The notes: generated from the sequence alone by a model not told the origin. Positions 36,745 through 46,073 are shown, counted from the first letter of the stretch. The stretch: DNA of 64,000 nucleotides from an uncultured Glaciecola sp. (GCA_947496235.1 CANMCE010000001.1:186001-250000); one strand, 5' to 3'. Numbers and translations: made by a program.

Positions 36745-37143
36745 TTAAGCAAATTTATTCTTTGGATAAAAATGCTTCCTTTTCAAAACTATTATTATTA
36801 GCCCTATAAGTCCTAAAATACTGCCAATTGGAATCATGAATACTAGCAATGTCGAACTCGTAAGAGTGATCCAGAATAACCAATATGGTCTATATCTGCA
36901 GACTGTAATTGCAATCAATAAAAGTACTAAACCTGGAAAACACATGACTAAACCAAGAACTGTCGTTACCAATGCTGAAGACAAGCCTGCGGCCATCAAT
37001 TTGGGATCGCCAGTACCTGCTACGGTAATCTCTTGAAACAAATTATAAATCGCGTAAAAGGTATTAGCGATTCCCCACGGCAGTGCTAATAAAAACACAA
37101 CACCTAAAATTGCTACATATTTACCTATATCCTGTTTATTCAT
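36745..37143 (-). CDS. Miniature MotA/TolQ/ExbB-like membrane protein
   Basis: 132 residues with three to four hydrophobic helices (about 8-30, 52-82, 88-120) and a basic tail. The stretch ITVAGTGDPKLMAAGLSSAL followed by VTTVLGLVMCFPGL closely matches the GDP-A/SGIS-ALxTTxxGLxxAIP signature that ExbB, TolQ and MotA carry around their last two helices. The rest of a normal 220-residue ExbB is absent, as is any ExbD/TolR partner. I think similar small proteins exist in other alteromonads. Proton-channel function is unproven. Confidence 0.65.
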   Translation of the reverse strand: MNKQDIGKYVAILGVVFLLALPWGIANTFYAIYNLFQEITVAGTGDPKLMAAGLSSALVTTVLGLVMCFPGLVLLLIAITVCRYRPYWLFWITLTSSTLLVFMIPIGSILGLIGLIIIVLKRKHFYPKNKFA

Positions 37144-37348
37144 CCGCTAATCCTTGCAAAATTACAAAACCTTTAAAAACGTGGGACAAACCAGAGATCG
37201 ATTTTTCTTACGTGAAAGTTCTCGTTTCAAATTTATTAGAGCTGGGGAAAGCATCTGGCACTTAACTGGCGAATAAGTCTGAAATAATAAATAGAGCTTA
37301 ATAGAGAAGCTGCCTGCGTTTTTCTGTCCCAGCGAGCTTGCGGGTGCT

Positions 37349-37618
37349 CTAATGCGATTGTGTGCATTTTAGATTCTTAAACTTGATCGCCACATAAGCA
37401 GCTATCGGGGCGAGTGCAAGCAACGAAATTGACTCTGAATTTTTACCAACAACAAACAGGATAATACTCCCTGTAATACTAATAACTGCAATACCCGCCC
37501 ACCCGATGCTGACCATTAGCAACTTTTCAACGTTATATTCTGCTTTCCACAAGCGTAGCGACAATATACTAAACACCAATAACATCAACATTGGCAAGTA
37601 AATTGATAATAATTCCAT
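37349..37618 (-). CDS. Small three-helix membrane protein, unknown
   Basis: 89 residues. Hydrophobic segments at about 4-23, 33-56 and 63-80, then a basic end (IKFKNLKCTQSH). Not recognised. The ribosome site before the ATG at 37618 is AAGGATAACT, which is good. Flanked by gaps of 205 and 256 bp with no detectable genes. Part of the minus-strand block between fldA and fur. Confidence 0.55.
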   Translation of the reverse strand: MELLSIYLPMLMLLVFSILSLRLWKAEYNVEKLLMVSIGWAGIAVISITGSIILFVVGKNSESISLLALAPIAAYVAIKFKNLKCTQSH

Positions 37619-37874
37619 TTAGTTATCCTTAAGCAAATAACACCTAATTAGCGAGCACCTCGCGCATACACAAACTTGGTGTAGATTCTCCACTAATAAT
37701 TCGTTTATCTAAAGAATTGTTTTACAACATTTAATTTTGCAAGATCAACTTTAGTTGAGGTGGTTTAGCGTTGGAATTCGCTTGGCTGTATTTAGCAGCG
37801 TTATAAGCAAAGATACAGTGATAGGTTTATTAAGTGTTTAAATCGACATTTTTAGACAAATTAAAAGTCGATTA

Positions 37875-39890
37875 TTAGGCTAGTCTAAACTGTTTCACTG
37901 CATCTGAAAGCTCATTTACCAAGTATTCAATTTGGTGAGTGGCATCGTTTGATGCCTGAGTGCTATCAGCACTGTCTTTACTTAAATGCACTATGGTTTC
38001 CAATCGTTCAACCATTTGTGCTAAAAGCTCATCTTGTTGTTGACTGTCCGACACAATTTGACGGTTTACATTGGCCAACTCTTGAATTAAGTTCTTAATC
38101 TGAGATACCTGAGTAGATACCTGCTGTGTGATCTCAACCCCTTTTTCTACCTGTTCTTCTCCTCGGTTCATGGCGCTTATAGCCTGTTTAGCATCTCGTT
38201 GTAATGAGGCAATCATATTTTCAATTTCTTCGGTAGAATCATGAGTGCGAGTTGCTAAGGTGCGCACTTCATCAGCAACCACGGCGAATCCCCTGCCTTG
38301 TTCACCCGCTCGTGCGGCTTCAATTGCAGCATTCAACGCCAGTAAATTGGTTTGTTCAGCGATGGTTTTAATCACATCCAGAATACTACCAATCTTTTCT
38401 GTATTTTCACCTAAGCGATTGACAATGGCTGCGGATTCTTTGGCATGAGCCGACTGCTCTTGCATCTGCTGAGAACTGCTGTTTGAAAGAGTCATTACAC
38501 TTTCGCTTTGCTGTAATGCTTCAACAAGGTGTTTATCCGCCATCGATATTTGTTCTACGTTAGACACACTTGTTTGTCTGACTCTATTGGTGTTTTCAAA
38601 AGTGGCATCAATTTGCTCTTGCTGCTGAGCAACTTGAGCTAGTGACTTGTCTCCCATGTCTACACTTTTTACCATGACTTCTCGTAACAATTGCTCTTTT
38701 TCTTTTATCCCTGCAATTAAGGTGTTCAGTGATGCGATCAGACTATTAATACTTTTTGCCAAGATTGAAAATTCATCGTTAGATTCTTCGTGAAGTTTTT
38801 GCGTTAAATCACCTTCACTGACTAATGCCAGTTTTTCATTTACGTAAGATAAAGGTTTTGAAATGCTGCGCGTAGCGATTACTGCCAACACTATAGTTGC
38901 AATTAAGCCAAACACTGATGCGATGGCACTTTTAATAACATTACTTTGCACTGAAGACAGAATAGATTCTTGGCCATTCAATGTGTCAGTATCAACAATC
39001 CTGGCTAACTCGCTGAGTTCAGTAATGGCATCGTTCACTGCCATTTTAGTGCTATCACTGTGTTGTTTAGCTTGTTCCAAGTAAGCCATTTGGGCTCGTT
39101 TTTCTGCAAAAACACCTTGCTCACCAGTCAATGCGTTAATCATATTCATGTGTTCAGTATCGAACATTACGAAAATGCCTTCATCATCGATATTGCTGGC
39201 AATTCGTTTGGCGTAGTCGACATCCACTTGTACATTGCTGATGTTATATTCAATATCACCTATGTTTTGTTCTACTTTTTCAGGGTTAAATGAATTGACT
39301 AATTCTTCAATGGTGTTGAGCATTACGCTCAATTTATTGTCGATATTATTGGTCATACCTAGTAGATTTTGAAAGTCTGCAGAGTCATTTTCTAAATAAC
39401 TTAAATCTAGCATTAAGGCACTGGCTTCATTGGTATGGTTTAAAGCATTAGTTGCTACTTTTTGTAAATTATCTGTGCTTGATATCACGTCAAATTTCGC
39501 TTGGAACATGTTCAAGCTTGCCTGCTGATACTGGCTAGAGGTGGTTTCTATCTGTTTGACTATGCCAATATTTTGCTCGTCTACCAAGGTCTTTAAGCTC
39601 GCTAAAATACTGCTATATTGGTTAAACTCCGAGTCAAAGTCAGATTTATATTTTTTAATTAAAGATAAATCTTGCTCATAATAGGCATTGGTTGTTATGG
39701 TGCCGAGTCGCAAAATTTCGAGATTTAAACTGGCAACTTTACGTTGAATTGGCATTTTCACAAAAGCCACTTCCTGAGCTGAATGTCTAATTTCGTATAA
39801 ACCGAGATAAGATAATCCACTCGTCAGTAGTAAAAGGAAGGCAAGTAGACCAAATCCTATGATCATTTTTTTTACGACTGTTAATTGCAT
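37875..39890 (-). CDS. Methyl-accepting chemotaxis protein
   Basis: 671 residues. Helix 1 at about 9-30, a helical periplasmic sensor of about 280 residues (four-helix-bundle-like), helix 2 near 315-338, then a HAMP domain ([20 protein letters not shown] onward), and a long coiled cytoplasmic rod. The signalling tip is canonical: [20 protein letters not shown], then [15 protein letters not shown]. No C-terminal CheR-docking pentapeptide is visible. Ligand unknown. Transcribed alone on the minus strand, divergent from fur with 116 bp between starts. Confidence 0.95.
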   Translation of the reverse strand: MQLTVVKKMIIGFGLLAFLLLLTSGLSYLGLYEIRHSAQEVAFVKMPIQRKVASLNLEILRLGTITTNAYYEQDLSLIKKYKSDFDSEFNQYSSILASLKTLVDEQNIGIVKQIETTSSQYQQASLNMFQAKFDVISSTDNLQKVATNALNHTNEASALMLDLSYLENDSADFQNLLGMTNNIDNKLSVMLNTIEELVNSFNPEKVEQNIGDIEYNISNVQVDVDYAKRIASNIDDEGIFVMFDTEHMNMINALTGEQGVFAEKRAQMAYLEQAKQHSDSTKMAVNDAITELSELARIVDTDTLNGQESILSSVQSNVIKSAIASVFGLIATIVLAVIATRSISKPLSYVNEKLALVSEGDLTQKLHEESNDEFSILAKSINSLIASLNTLIAGIKEKEQLLREVMVKSVDMGDKSLAQVAQQQEQIDATFENTNRVRQTSVSNVEQISMADKHLVEALQQSESVMTLSNSSSQQMQEQSAHAKESAAIVNRLGENTEKIGSILDVIKTIAEQTNLLALNAAIEAARAGEQGRGFAVVADEVRTLATRTHDSTEEIENMIASLQRDAKQAISAMNRGEEQVEKGVEITQQVSTQVSQIKNLIQELANVNRQIVSDSQQQDELLAQMVERLETIVHLSKDSADSTQASNDATHQIEYLVNELSDAVKQFRLA

Positions 39891-40006
39891 ACTCCGAAGC
39901 TCAACTAAATTAAAATGGCTTTATCGTTATTATATTTACGGCAATTAGTGTTAAATCTTTAAATCTTCCTTATAATAAGCGAAGCTTTTTAAATGACAGG
40001 ACTATC

Positions 40007-40432
40007 ATGGATCAAAATAGAGAATTAAAAAAAGCGGGACTAAAAGTTACTCTTCCTAGGCTTAAAATCCTTGAAATACTGCAAGAACCGGAAAATCAGC
40101 ACATTAGTGCTGAAGATGTTTACAAGAAACTTATCGATCTTGGCGAAGAAATTGGTTTAGCCACTGTTTACCGAGTATTAAACCAGTTTGATGATGCTGG
40201 TATTTTGAATCGTCACCACTTTGAAGGTGGTAAATCCGTTTTTGAAATTAGCCATAAAGCTCACCACGACCACCTCGTTTGCTTAAAATGTGGCAAGGTT
40301 ATCGAGTTTGAAGACGAAGTTATCGAAAAACGACAAGAAGAAGTGGCTAAGGCCAATAACATGAAGTTGACCCACCATAGCTTATATCTTTACGGTGAAT
40401 GTACTGACGGAAATTGTGACGCAGATCTTTAA
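40007..40432 (+). CDS. fur: Ferric uptake regulator
   Basis: 141 residues. N-terminal winged helix with the LATVYRVLNQF recognition helix, metal-binding HHDH at 86-89, the structural zinc cysteines Cys92 and Cys95, and the second pair Cys132 and Cys137. Iron-bound Fur represses iron-uptake genes. A TATAAT at 39971-39976 is a plausible -10, with no clear Fur box near it. In many gammaproteobacteria fur follows fldA directly. Here other genes intervene. Confidence 0.97.
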   Translation: MDQNRELKKAGLKVTLPRLKILEILQEPENQHISAEDVYKKLIDLGEEIGLATVYRVLNQFDDAGILNRHHFEGGKSVFEISHKAHHDHLVCLKCGKVIEFEDEVIEKRQEEVAKANNMKLTHHSLYLYGECTDGNCDADL

Positions 40433-40443
40433 TCTGCGTCTTT
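40418..40443 (+). terminator. Terminator overlapping the end of fur
   Basis: GACGCAGAT (40418-40426) pairs with ATCTGCGTC (40432-40440), followed by TTTC. The fur stop TAA (40430-40432) lies in the loop and the left arm is coding sequence. Confidence 0.75.
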
Positions 40444-40457
40444 CATCGAATCGTTAT

Positions 40458-41321
40458 CTACACAAAAACATCAAACTTATGCCTATTGTAGGCACGTTGC
40501 GCTCGTAACCACATTTCACCTGGTTTGCCCTCGCCTATCACAGTATCGTCCACTTTCACCACAGCGCCGATTTCTTTGCTAGAACTGGTAATCCAAACTT
40601 CGTCTGCTTGTTTAATTTCGTCCATTTCAATGGCTCTTTCAGTTACCTTAAATCCACCTTCACGTTTTAATGCTTCCAAAATAATATGGCGTGTAATTCC
40701 GGGCAATAACTGGTTATCTAGCGGTGGCGTTAGGATTTCATCATTTTTAACAATAAACACGTTACAAGCTGCCGCTTCGGTAAGTTGCCCATGGCGGTTA
40801 TGCAAAAGCACTTCATCAACACCTTCATTTTGCCCTTCTTGGAAATGCATAACATTCCCAAGTAACGAGGTCGATTTAATGTGACAACGCTGCCAGCGTA
40901 AATCTTCTTTGGTCGCTACAACAAAGGTTTTGGCTTTGTCTCTATCTAATGTAGTTGATGGCGCAATTTCAAACCCATAGGCAAACACAGTAGGCGTAAC
41001 GCCCTTAGGATAAGCATGAAATCTTTTACTGTCTGCGCCTCGACTTATGTGGATGTATATTCCAATCGCTTCTTGTTCAAATGGTGCTAAAAGCGAATCG
41101 ACAATTTTGCGCCATTCGACCAGATCAATTTCGTAATTGATGTTTATTTCATTTAGCCCACGTTGCATTCTTGCCAAATGCAATTCCAAACCCACCGTCT
41201 TTTTATTGTAAGATGGAATAACTTCATAAATCCCATCACCAAACAAAAATCCCCTGTCCATTGGCGAAATTTTGGCATTTTCTAACGGTAAGAATTTTCC
41301 ATTTAAAAAAACGTCATGCAT
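40458..41321 (-). CDS. dat: D-amino acid aminotransferase (class IV)
   Basis: 287 residues. ISPMDRGFLFGDGIYEVIP near the N-terminus, Schiff-base Lys149 in RCHIKSTSLLGNVM, and the Glu contacting the PLP nitrogen in HGQLTEAAACNVFIV. RCxIKS is characteristic of D-alanine aminotransferase; branched-chain and aminodeoxychorismate-lyase relatives differ there. It moves amino groups between D-alanine, D-glutamate and 2-oxo acids. Last gene of the pxp operon, 12 bp after pxpC, with AGGGCAC upstream of its ATG. Confidence 0.87.
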   Translation of the reverse strand: MHDVFLNGKFLPLENAKISPMDRGFLFGDGIYEVIPSYNKKTVGLELHLARMQRGLNEININYEIDLVEWRKIVDSLLAPFEQEAIGIYIHISRGADSKRFHAYPKGVTPTVFAYGFEIAPSTTLDRDKAKTFVVATKEDLRWQRCHIKSTSLLGNVMHFQEGQNEGVDEVLLHNRHGQLTEAAACNVFIVKNDEILTPPLDNQLLPGITRHIILEALKREGGFKVTERAIEMDEIKQADEVWITSSSKEIGAVVKVDDTVIGEGKPGEMWLRAQRAYNRHKFDVFV

Positions 41322-41333
41322 TTATGTGTGCCC

Positions 41334-42317
41334 TTATTGATGAATTGTCCGATTTACACTTTGTATATTTAATAACATATTTTCGGCTAACAGTCGTTGT
41401 TGGCGAAATATTTCATTGTCACTAAGTTCAAAAACTATTTTATCCCCTGGTTTTGCCTGCCCTAATCTAGCAAGTCCTAAGCCCCCGACAGCGCCGATTT
41501 TGGGATAGCCGCCAATGGTTTGTCTATCCGCCAGTAAAATCATAGGTAGGCCATCTCCAGCAATTTGAATGGCGCCATTACAAATGCCTTCTGACAGCAT
41601 ATTCGTTAGGTTAGAACGAATGTTTTGCCCTGATAATCGAATCCCCTGTTTACCGGATTGAGGGCTGACTTCGTACTCAGAGGACAAAAACAAGGCTTTT
41701 TGACCGCGTGAAAAACTTTGGTGTTGATAGCAAAAGTGCACTGGAATAGCCTTATTTGTTAGATTGCTCCATGCCACTAGACTATTTAACATGCAGTTAT
41801 CTACTGTAAGTGATTTATTGGGCGGCGAAGGTTTAAGCTTAATGATGTCTCGGGACTTTAAACCACTGCCATCCTGATGCAGACCACCTAAGGTTTCTTT
41901 TGCTACATCACAACAGCTTCCGTGGACTTCTGGCACTTCAATACTTCCCTGAATAGCCACGTAAAATCGACAAGCGCCGTTAGGTAATATTTTAATTATT
42001 TGTGATTGGTTGACCACTAAGGGCTGATTTATTTGATGGGTTTGATTGTCTATTAGTACTTGAGGAATAGTCTGCTCTGACGCATACCCAATAGCGATCA
42101 CCATTTTTGATTGTGCTTCAAAAATGATACCTCCAAAACTAACTTCTATTGCACTAGCTTCTAACGGATTACCCACTAATGCGTTGGCGAGTTTAAAACT
42201 AACCCAATCCATAGCCCCAGACTGACAATATCCTAAATGCTGGGCAAATTGACGGCCCTGATCAACCAATTGAGCATTAAAGTCTACTTGCTTAATTTGC
42301 AGCACTGGTCTCACCAT
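41334..42317 (-). CDS. pxpC: 5-oxoprolinase subunit C (biotin-dependent carboxyltransferase/KipA family)
   Basis: 327 residues. AHS2/KipA-type domain with DWVSFKLANALVGNPLEASAIE near the N-terminus, SGLKSRDIIKL and GGYPKIGAVGGLGLARLGQAKPGD. With PxpA and PxpB it cleaves 5-oxoproline (pyroglutamate) to L-glutamate using ATP. The start at 42317 lies 26 bp inside pxpB. An in-frame GTG at 42305 is an alternative. Cytosolic. Confidence 0.9.
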   Translation of the reverse strand: MVRPVLQIKQVDFNAQLVDQGRQFAQHLGYCQSGAMDWVSFKLANALVGNPLEASAIEVSFGGIIFEAQSKMVIAIGYASEQTIPQVLIDNQTHQINQPLVVNQSQIIKILPNGACRFYVAIQGSIEVPEVHGSCCDVAKETLGGLHQDGSGLKSRDIIKLKPSPPNKSLTVDNCMLNSLVAWSNLTNKAIPVHFCYQHQSFSRGQKALFLSSEYEVSPQSGKQGIRLSGQNIRSNLTNMLSEGICNGAIQIAGDGLPMILLADRQTIGGYPKIGAVGGLGLARLGQAKPGDKIVFELSDNEIFRQQRLLAENMLLNIQSVNRTIHQ

Positions 42318-42990
42318 TTTTCATTCGATCGTAAGTCGGTAAATCTATTGGATAAAATTCCACATGGTCACCTACAGAAAACCCCTCATGCTTTCTAAGA
42401 TCAACCGGAGTATAGCCTAAGATTTGCCAGCCCCCTTGAGAGCGTTGTGGATAAATTGCAGTTTGCCGATCAGCTATGGCTACAGCGCCAGCTGGAACAT
42501 AAGTTCGAGGTGTTTTCAGCCTAGGCGTCGCTATATCACTCATCAATTCACCCAAGTAGGCAAAGTTGGGCAAGAACCCGACAGAAAAAACCCGATAAGG
42601 ACGTTGTTGATGGCTTTTTATCACCTCTTGCTGAAACATTTTGTGAACATCAGCCACATTTTGTAAATCTAATGGATATTTATCTTCAGGCGCACCATAA
42701 AACACTGGGATCTTGTGTGTTTTTCCTAGGTGATTTGATGCAATCAATTGAAGTTCTTTTATCTTGTTGATAACAAAGTAACTATCAACTTGTCGCCAAT
42801 CAAAATAGATCAATAACGTATCGTAAGATGGCACTAAATCGGTCAGCCATTTAGGAGGTGATGACTTCAGCACTCCGTTTAATAAAGCAACAAGTTCATT
42901 TCGTTCGACTAACGCTAGTTTTGGATCTCTGACGCTAACTAATATCGCCTCTTCAGACACAGCTTCAAACCTAAATAACCTATTTTCCAT
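42292..42990 (-). CDS. pxpB: 5-oxoprolinase subunit B (KipI family)
   Basis: 232 residues. AHS1/KipI domain: the segment VFSVGFLPNFAYLGELM and PRTYVPAGAVAIADRQTAIYP, then GGWQILGYTPVDL. It forms a complex with PxpC that handles the phosphorylated oxoproline intermediate. Overlaps pxpA by 11 bp and pxpC by 26 bp, so the three subunits are translated as a coupled set. Confidence 0.92.
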   Translation of the reverse strand: MENRLFRFEAVSEEAILVSVRDPKLALVERNELVALLNGVLKSSPPKWLTDLVPSYDTLLIYFDWRQVDSYFVINKIKELQLIASNHLGKTHKIPVFYGAPEDKYPLDLQNVADVHKMFQQEVIKSHQQRPYRVFSVGFLPNFAYLGELMSDIATPRLKTPRTYVPAGAVAIADRQTAIYPQRSQGGWQILGYTPVDLRKHEGFSVGDHVEFYPIDLPTYDRMKNGETSAAN

Positions 42991-43711
42991 TCAGCATTTG
43001 TCTTATTTTTTGCACTACTGATAGAGCTTCAGGATTATCTCCGTGCACGCAAATTGTGTCAGCTTTTAACATGATATGCGTGCCAGCATCGGTTAATACC
43101 TGACCTTCTGTAATTAACATCACTGCTTGCTCTAAGGTTTGCTCATTATTGAGAACTGAATTTGGGAAACTACGCGCTTGCAGAAAACCTCTGTCGGTAT
43201 AACGCCTATCAGCAAAGGCTTCAAACAATAATTCTATTTGGTACTTATTGGCAATTTCTTGATAAGGCTCACGATCGGCTAAGGCTTGAATCATAAGGGG
43301 TAATCGCACATAAAATGATGCCATGGCAGCGACTACATCTTCAAAAATGTCTAAATTGCGCATCATATCGTTGTACAAAGCACCATGTGGTTTAACGTAA
43401 CCTATTTGAGTTTGTTGACATTTGGCCATGCCATCTAGGGTTGCAAGTTGTGCATGCAACATTGCACCTAATTCTTGCGCTGGAATCCTCATACTGCGCC
43501 GACCAAATCCTTGTAAATCTGGATACGATGGATGAGCCCCTATTACCACACCGTATAATTTGGCCAATTCAATGGTTTTTTGCATGGTGAGTGCATCACC
43601 CGCATGATAGCCACAAGCAACATTGGCCATATCAATATAAGGCATAATGTCGGCATCATGATTGTGTTGCCAATTACCGTAACTTTCGCCTAAATCTGCG
43701 TTTAGTTTCAT
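42980..43711 (-). CDS. pxpA: 5-oxoprolinase subunit A (LamB/YcsF family)
   Basis: 243 residues. The family start MKLNADLGESYGNW, then NVACGYHAGD, GAHPSYPDLQGFGRR, YVKPHGALYNDM and CVHGDNPEAL, all conserved LamB/YcsF motifs. First gene of the operon pxpA-pxpB-pxpC-dat. The 80-bp gap to the divergent cvfB-like gene must hold promoters for both sides. 5-Oxoproline arises spontaneously from glutamine and glutamate, so this complex is a damage-repair and salvage enzyme. Confidence 0.93.
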   Translation of the reverse strand: MKLNADLGESYGNWQHNHDADIMPYIDMANVACGYHAGDALTMQKTIELAKLYGVVIGAHPSYPDLQGFGRRSMRIPAQELGAMLHAQLATLDGMAKCQQTQIGYVKPHGALYNDMMRNLDIFEDVVAAMASFYVRLPLMIQALADREPYQEIANKYQIELLFEAFADRRYTDRGFLQARSFPNSVLNNEQTLEQAVMLITEGQVLTDAGTHIMLKADTICVHGDNPEALSVVQKIRQMLNGK

Positions 43712-43791
43712 AATCTTAAGTGACCCAATAGCGCTTTAGTTGCTATACTTCTTGTTCGTATTAATAGTAATACTAACATGAGAAATTTTGG

Positions 43792-44628
43792 ATGCTAACG
43801 GTAGGTAAAAAAAATCGCGTTAAGGTAACTGAAGTCATGCCCATGGGGGTTATGGCTGTAAGTTTAAATAATCAGCCGGAAACGGTTTTTGTTCCCTATG
43901 CGCAGCAAAGTGTTAAGCAAGACGATATTTTAGAAGTCTTTGTGTATTTTAATGAAGACGGTGATTTGCAAGGAAGTTTGGAAGACATAAAACTCAGTGT
44001 AGATCAGTTTGCTTCACTTAAAGTTAAATCTATTATAAAGGCCGGTGCTTTTTTGGAGTGGCAACTTAAACCAGATTTATTTATGCCTAGAATCCACATG
44101 CATAACCAGATTCATGAGCACATGGCGGTGGTGGTAACTTTATTAAAAGATCCCTTTAAACCTCAATTAATCGCCTCTAGCCAAATTGAAAAACATTTAG
44201 CGTCGCCGCCAACAGAATTCAATCCACAAGAACAAGTAGAATTGTTGGTGTACGCTGAAACGCCATTAGGTTTTAAAGCCATTGTTAACCAGAGTTTTGC
44301 TGGGCTTCTATATAAAAATGAGCTGTTTAAACCTTTAAGAATTGGTCAAAAACTTGATGGCTTTATTAAACATATTCGTGAAGATGGTAAGGTTGACTTG
44401 CAATTACAGCGACATGATAAAAAAGCGCGAAAGTCACTTGCCGACGCTATTATTGATGATCTGCAAGCCCACGGCGGAATTTCAAGCCTAACCGATAAAA
44501 GTAGCCCTGAAGATATCCAACATAGATTTAATGTAAGCAAAGGCGCGTACAAAAAAGCCATTGGGGAACTTTATAAATCTCGCAAAATTCTAATTGAAAA
44601 AGACTATATAAAATTAGCGGAGAAGTAA
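43792..44628 (+). CDS. CvfB/YitL-like S1-domain RNA-binding protein
   Basis: 278 residues. Tandem S1-like beta-barrels: VPYAQQSVKQDDILEVFVY in the first, GLLYKNELFKPLRIGQKLDG with FIKHIREDGKVDLQLQ in the later one. A C-terminal winged helix (HRFNVSKGAYKKAIGELYK) precedes the end. CvfB of Staphylococcus binds RNA and affects virulence gene expression; the Gram-negative homologues are uncharacterised. Its stop overlaps the OsmC start by one base (TAATG), so it leads a three-gene operon. Confidence 0.85.
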   Translation: MLTVGKKNRVKVTEVMPMGVMAVSLNNQPETVFVPYAQQSVKQDDILEVFVYFNEDGDLQGSLEDIKLSVDQFASLKVKSIIKAGAFLEWQLKPDLFMPRIHMHNQIHEHMAVVVTLLKDPFKPQLIASSQIEKHLASPPTEFNPQEQVELLVYAETPLGFKAIVNQSFAGLLYKNELFKPLRIGQKLDGFIKHIREDGKVDLQLQRHDKKARKSLADAIIDDLQAHGGISSLTDKSSPEDIQHRFNVSKGAYKKAIGELYKSRKILIEKDYIKLAEK

Positions 44629-45029
44629 TGAAAGCAAGAGTAAATTGGCAACCCAGTAAACAAGGCTTAAGTTTTGATTGCACCATGGACACTGGCGAAT
44701 CTTTGGTTTTAGACGGTAATGGCGAAGCATTGTCGCCAATGCAAGCGGTGCTAATGTCGGTGGGTGCTTGTTCGTCAATAGATGTAGTAGATATCCTGAG
44801 AAAATCTCGCTTAGACATTGAACAATGTTACTGTGACTTAAGCGCAGAGCGCGCGGAAAATCCCCCTCGTGTGTTCACCAAGATTCATGCGCACTATGTA
44901 GTGAAAGGTACGGATATTAAAGAAAAACAATTAGCAAGAGCCGTGCAGTTATCTGCAGAGAAATACTGTTCGGTAATGCTAATGTTAACAGGCAAAGTTG
45001 ACGTAACTACCAGTTATGAGCTCATTTAA
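44628..45029 (+). CDS. OsmC-family protein
   Basis: 133 residues. The two redox cysteines of the OsmC/Ohr fold are Cys48 (SVGACSSIDVVDIL) and Cys114 (EKYCSVMLML). The protein looks more like the YhfA group than like Ohr. OsmC proteins reduce organic hydroperoxides as dimers with a lipoyl or thiol donor. Overlaps both neighbours (one base with cvfB, 14 bases with the next gene). Confidence 0.85.
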   Translation: MKARVNWQPSKQGLSFDCTMDTGESLVLDGNGEALSPMQAVLMSVGACSSIDVVDILRKSRLDIEQCYCDLSAERAENPPRVFTKIHAHYVVKGTDIKEKQLARAVQLSAEKYCSVMLMLTGKVDVTTSYELI

Positions 45030-46050
45030 CGGTAATAAAGTTGTTCTACTCACACTAGCTTTACTCATATCGGTCACTTTTTTTGTGTTGGGGTATTTGT
45101 ACGCTGCAAATACCCTTTCGCAGCAACAAAACATTATTGTCCAGACTGAAGATATGAGACAAACACAAGACGCCGTCATTAATTCAAAAACACAAGCGCA
45201 AATAAATCATCAAAAAACGGATGATATTAATGAAAATGCTCAAGGGGCATTAGCGCCAGATTCTCAGGTTACAAATGATTCTGACTTACTCGTGATGATT
45301 GAGCGACTAAGTCAAACGAGTGACTCGGAAAATTATGAGCAATATAACCAAGAGTTAAAACTGATCATTCAATTTTTAACCGAATTTCCAGAACAAATAG
45401 ACATCGCAATAGAGTACCTTGATTCAATTCCCTACTATTCAAAAGAATTTTACTTAATTACCAATTTACTAAATCGCTTACCTAATCAAATGGGCGCAAT
45501 TGCAATGACTGAATTAGCAAAAGATTATGTTGCCCGTGGTGATTCTCGTTCTCAGATAAAATTTCTAAATTTGATTCAAAAAACGCGTGGTGCAAATGAC
45601 AATCCAGTATTAAAACAAGCTTTACTCAATTTGGCCTTGTATTCAGCTAGGACGCGAAACATTAGATTGGATGCCATTAGCTACATCCAACCTTATGAAA
45701 TTGAAGAAACCGAAAAGTCTATTCTGGCGACTGAATTGGCGAACATGGCTGAAAATTCTGCTACCAGTGATTTAGATAAGTTGTTACCCCATTTAATTCG
45801 GTTTTCCGCGCCGCAAAATCGCTCTGATATAGTAATTAAATACATTCAACAAGATAATCCATCAAATATTCGATTTACTATGTTGAGGAGCATTCAAACT
45901 GGTGATATTACTTTAAGTAACCGTTTGCGGGAGACCTTATTTAATATAGCCTTCAACCAAGATGATCACTTGAGCGACAACGCTAAACACTTATTGATGT
46001 CAAAATTCGACATTACCCATGAAGAATACCAATTGTTGATGCAAAATTAA
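45016..46050 (+). CDS. Membrane-anchored helical-repeat protein, unknown
   Basis: 344 residues. One membrane anchor at about 9-30 (VVLLTLALLISVTFFVLGYL). A Gln/Asn-rich linker (about 33-85) follows, then an all-helical region of about 250 residues with HEAT-like periodicity (LKQALLNLALYSARTRNIRL and similar). I do not recognise a named family. The topology suggests a periplasmic solenoid tethered to the inner membrane. Overlaps the OsmC gene by 14 bp, so it is translated in concert with it. Confidence 0.7.
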   Translation: MSSFNGNKVVLLTLALLISVTFFVLGYLYAANTLSQQQNIIVQTEDMRQTQDAVINSKTQAQINHQKTDDINENAQGALAPDSQVTNDSDLLVMIERLSQTSDSENYEQYNQELKLIIQFLTEFPEQIDIAIEYLDSIPYYSKEFYLITNLLNRLPNQMGAIAMTELAKDYVARGDSRSQIKFLNLIQKTRGANDNPVLKQALLNLALYSARTRNIRLDAISYIQPYEIEETEKSILATELANMAENSATSDLDKLLPHLIRFSAPQNRSDIVIKYIQQDNPSNIRFTMLRSIQTGDITLSNRLRETLFNIAFNQDDHLSDNAKHLLMSKFDITHEEYQLLMQN

Positions 46051-46073
46051 TTCGAAGTCATTAATTCTTCATT

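Noticed and set aside
37083-37265. Short plus-strand frame in the gap between two small membrane protein genes
   Set aside because: 60 codons, overlaps the start of the ExbB-like gene, no ribosome site or motif. The 205-bp gap itself shows no clear feature.
40525-40884. 119-codon open frame opposite dat
   Set aside because: Mirror of the dat coding sequence, with no independent support.
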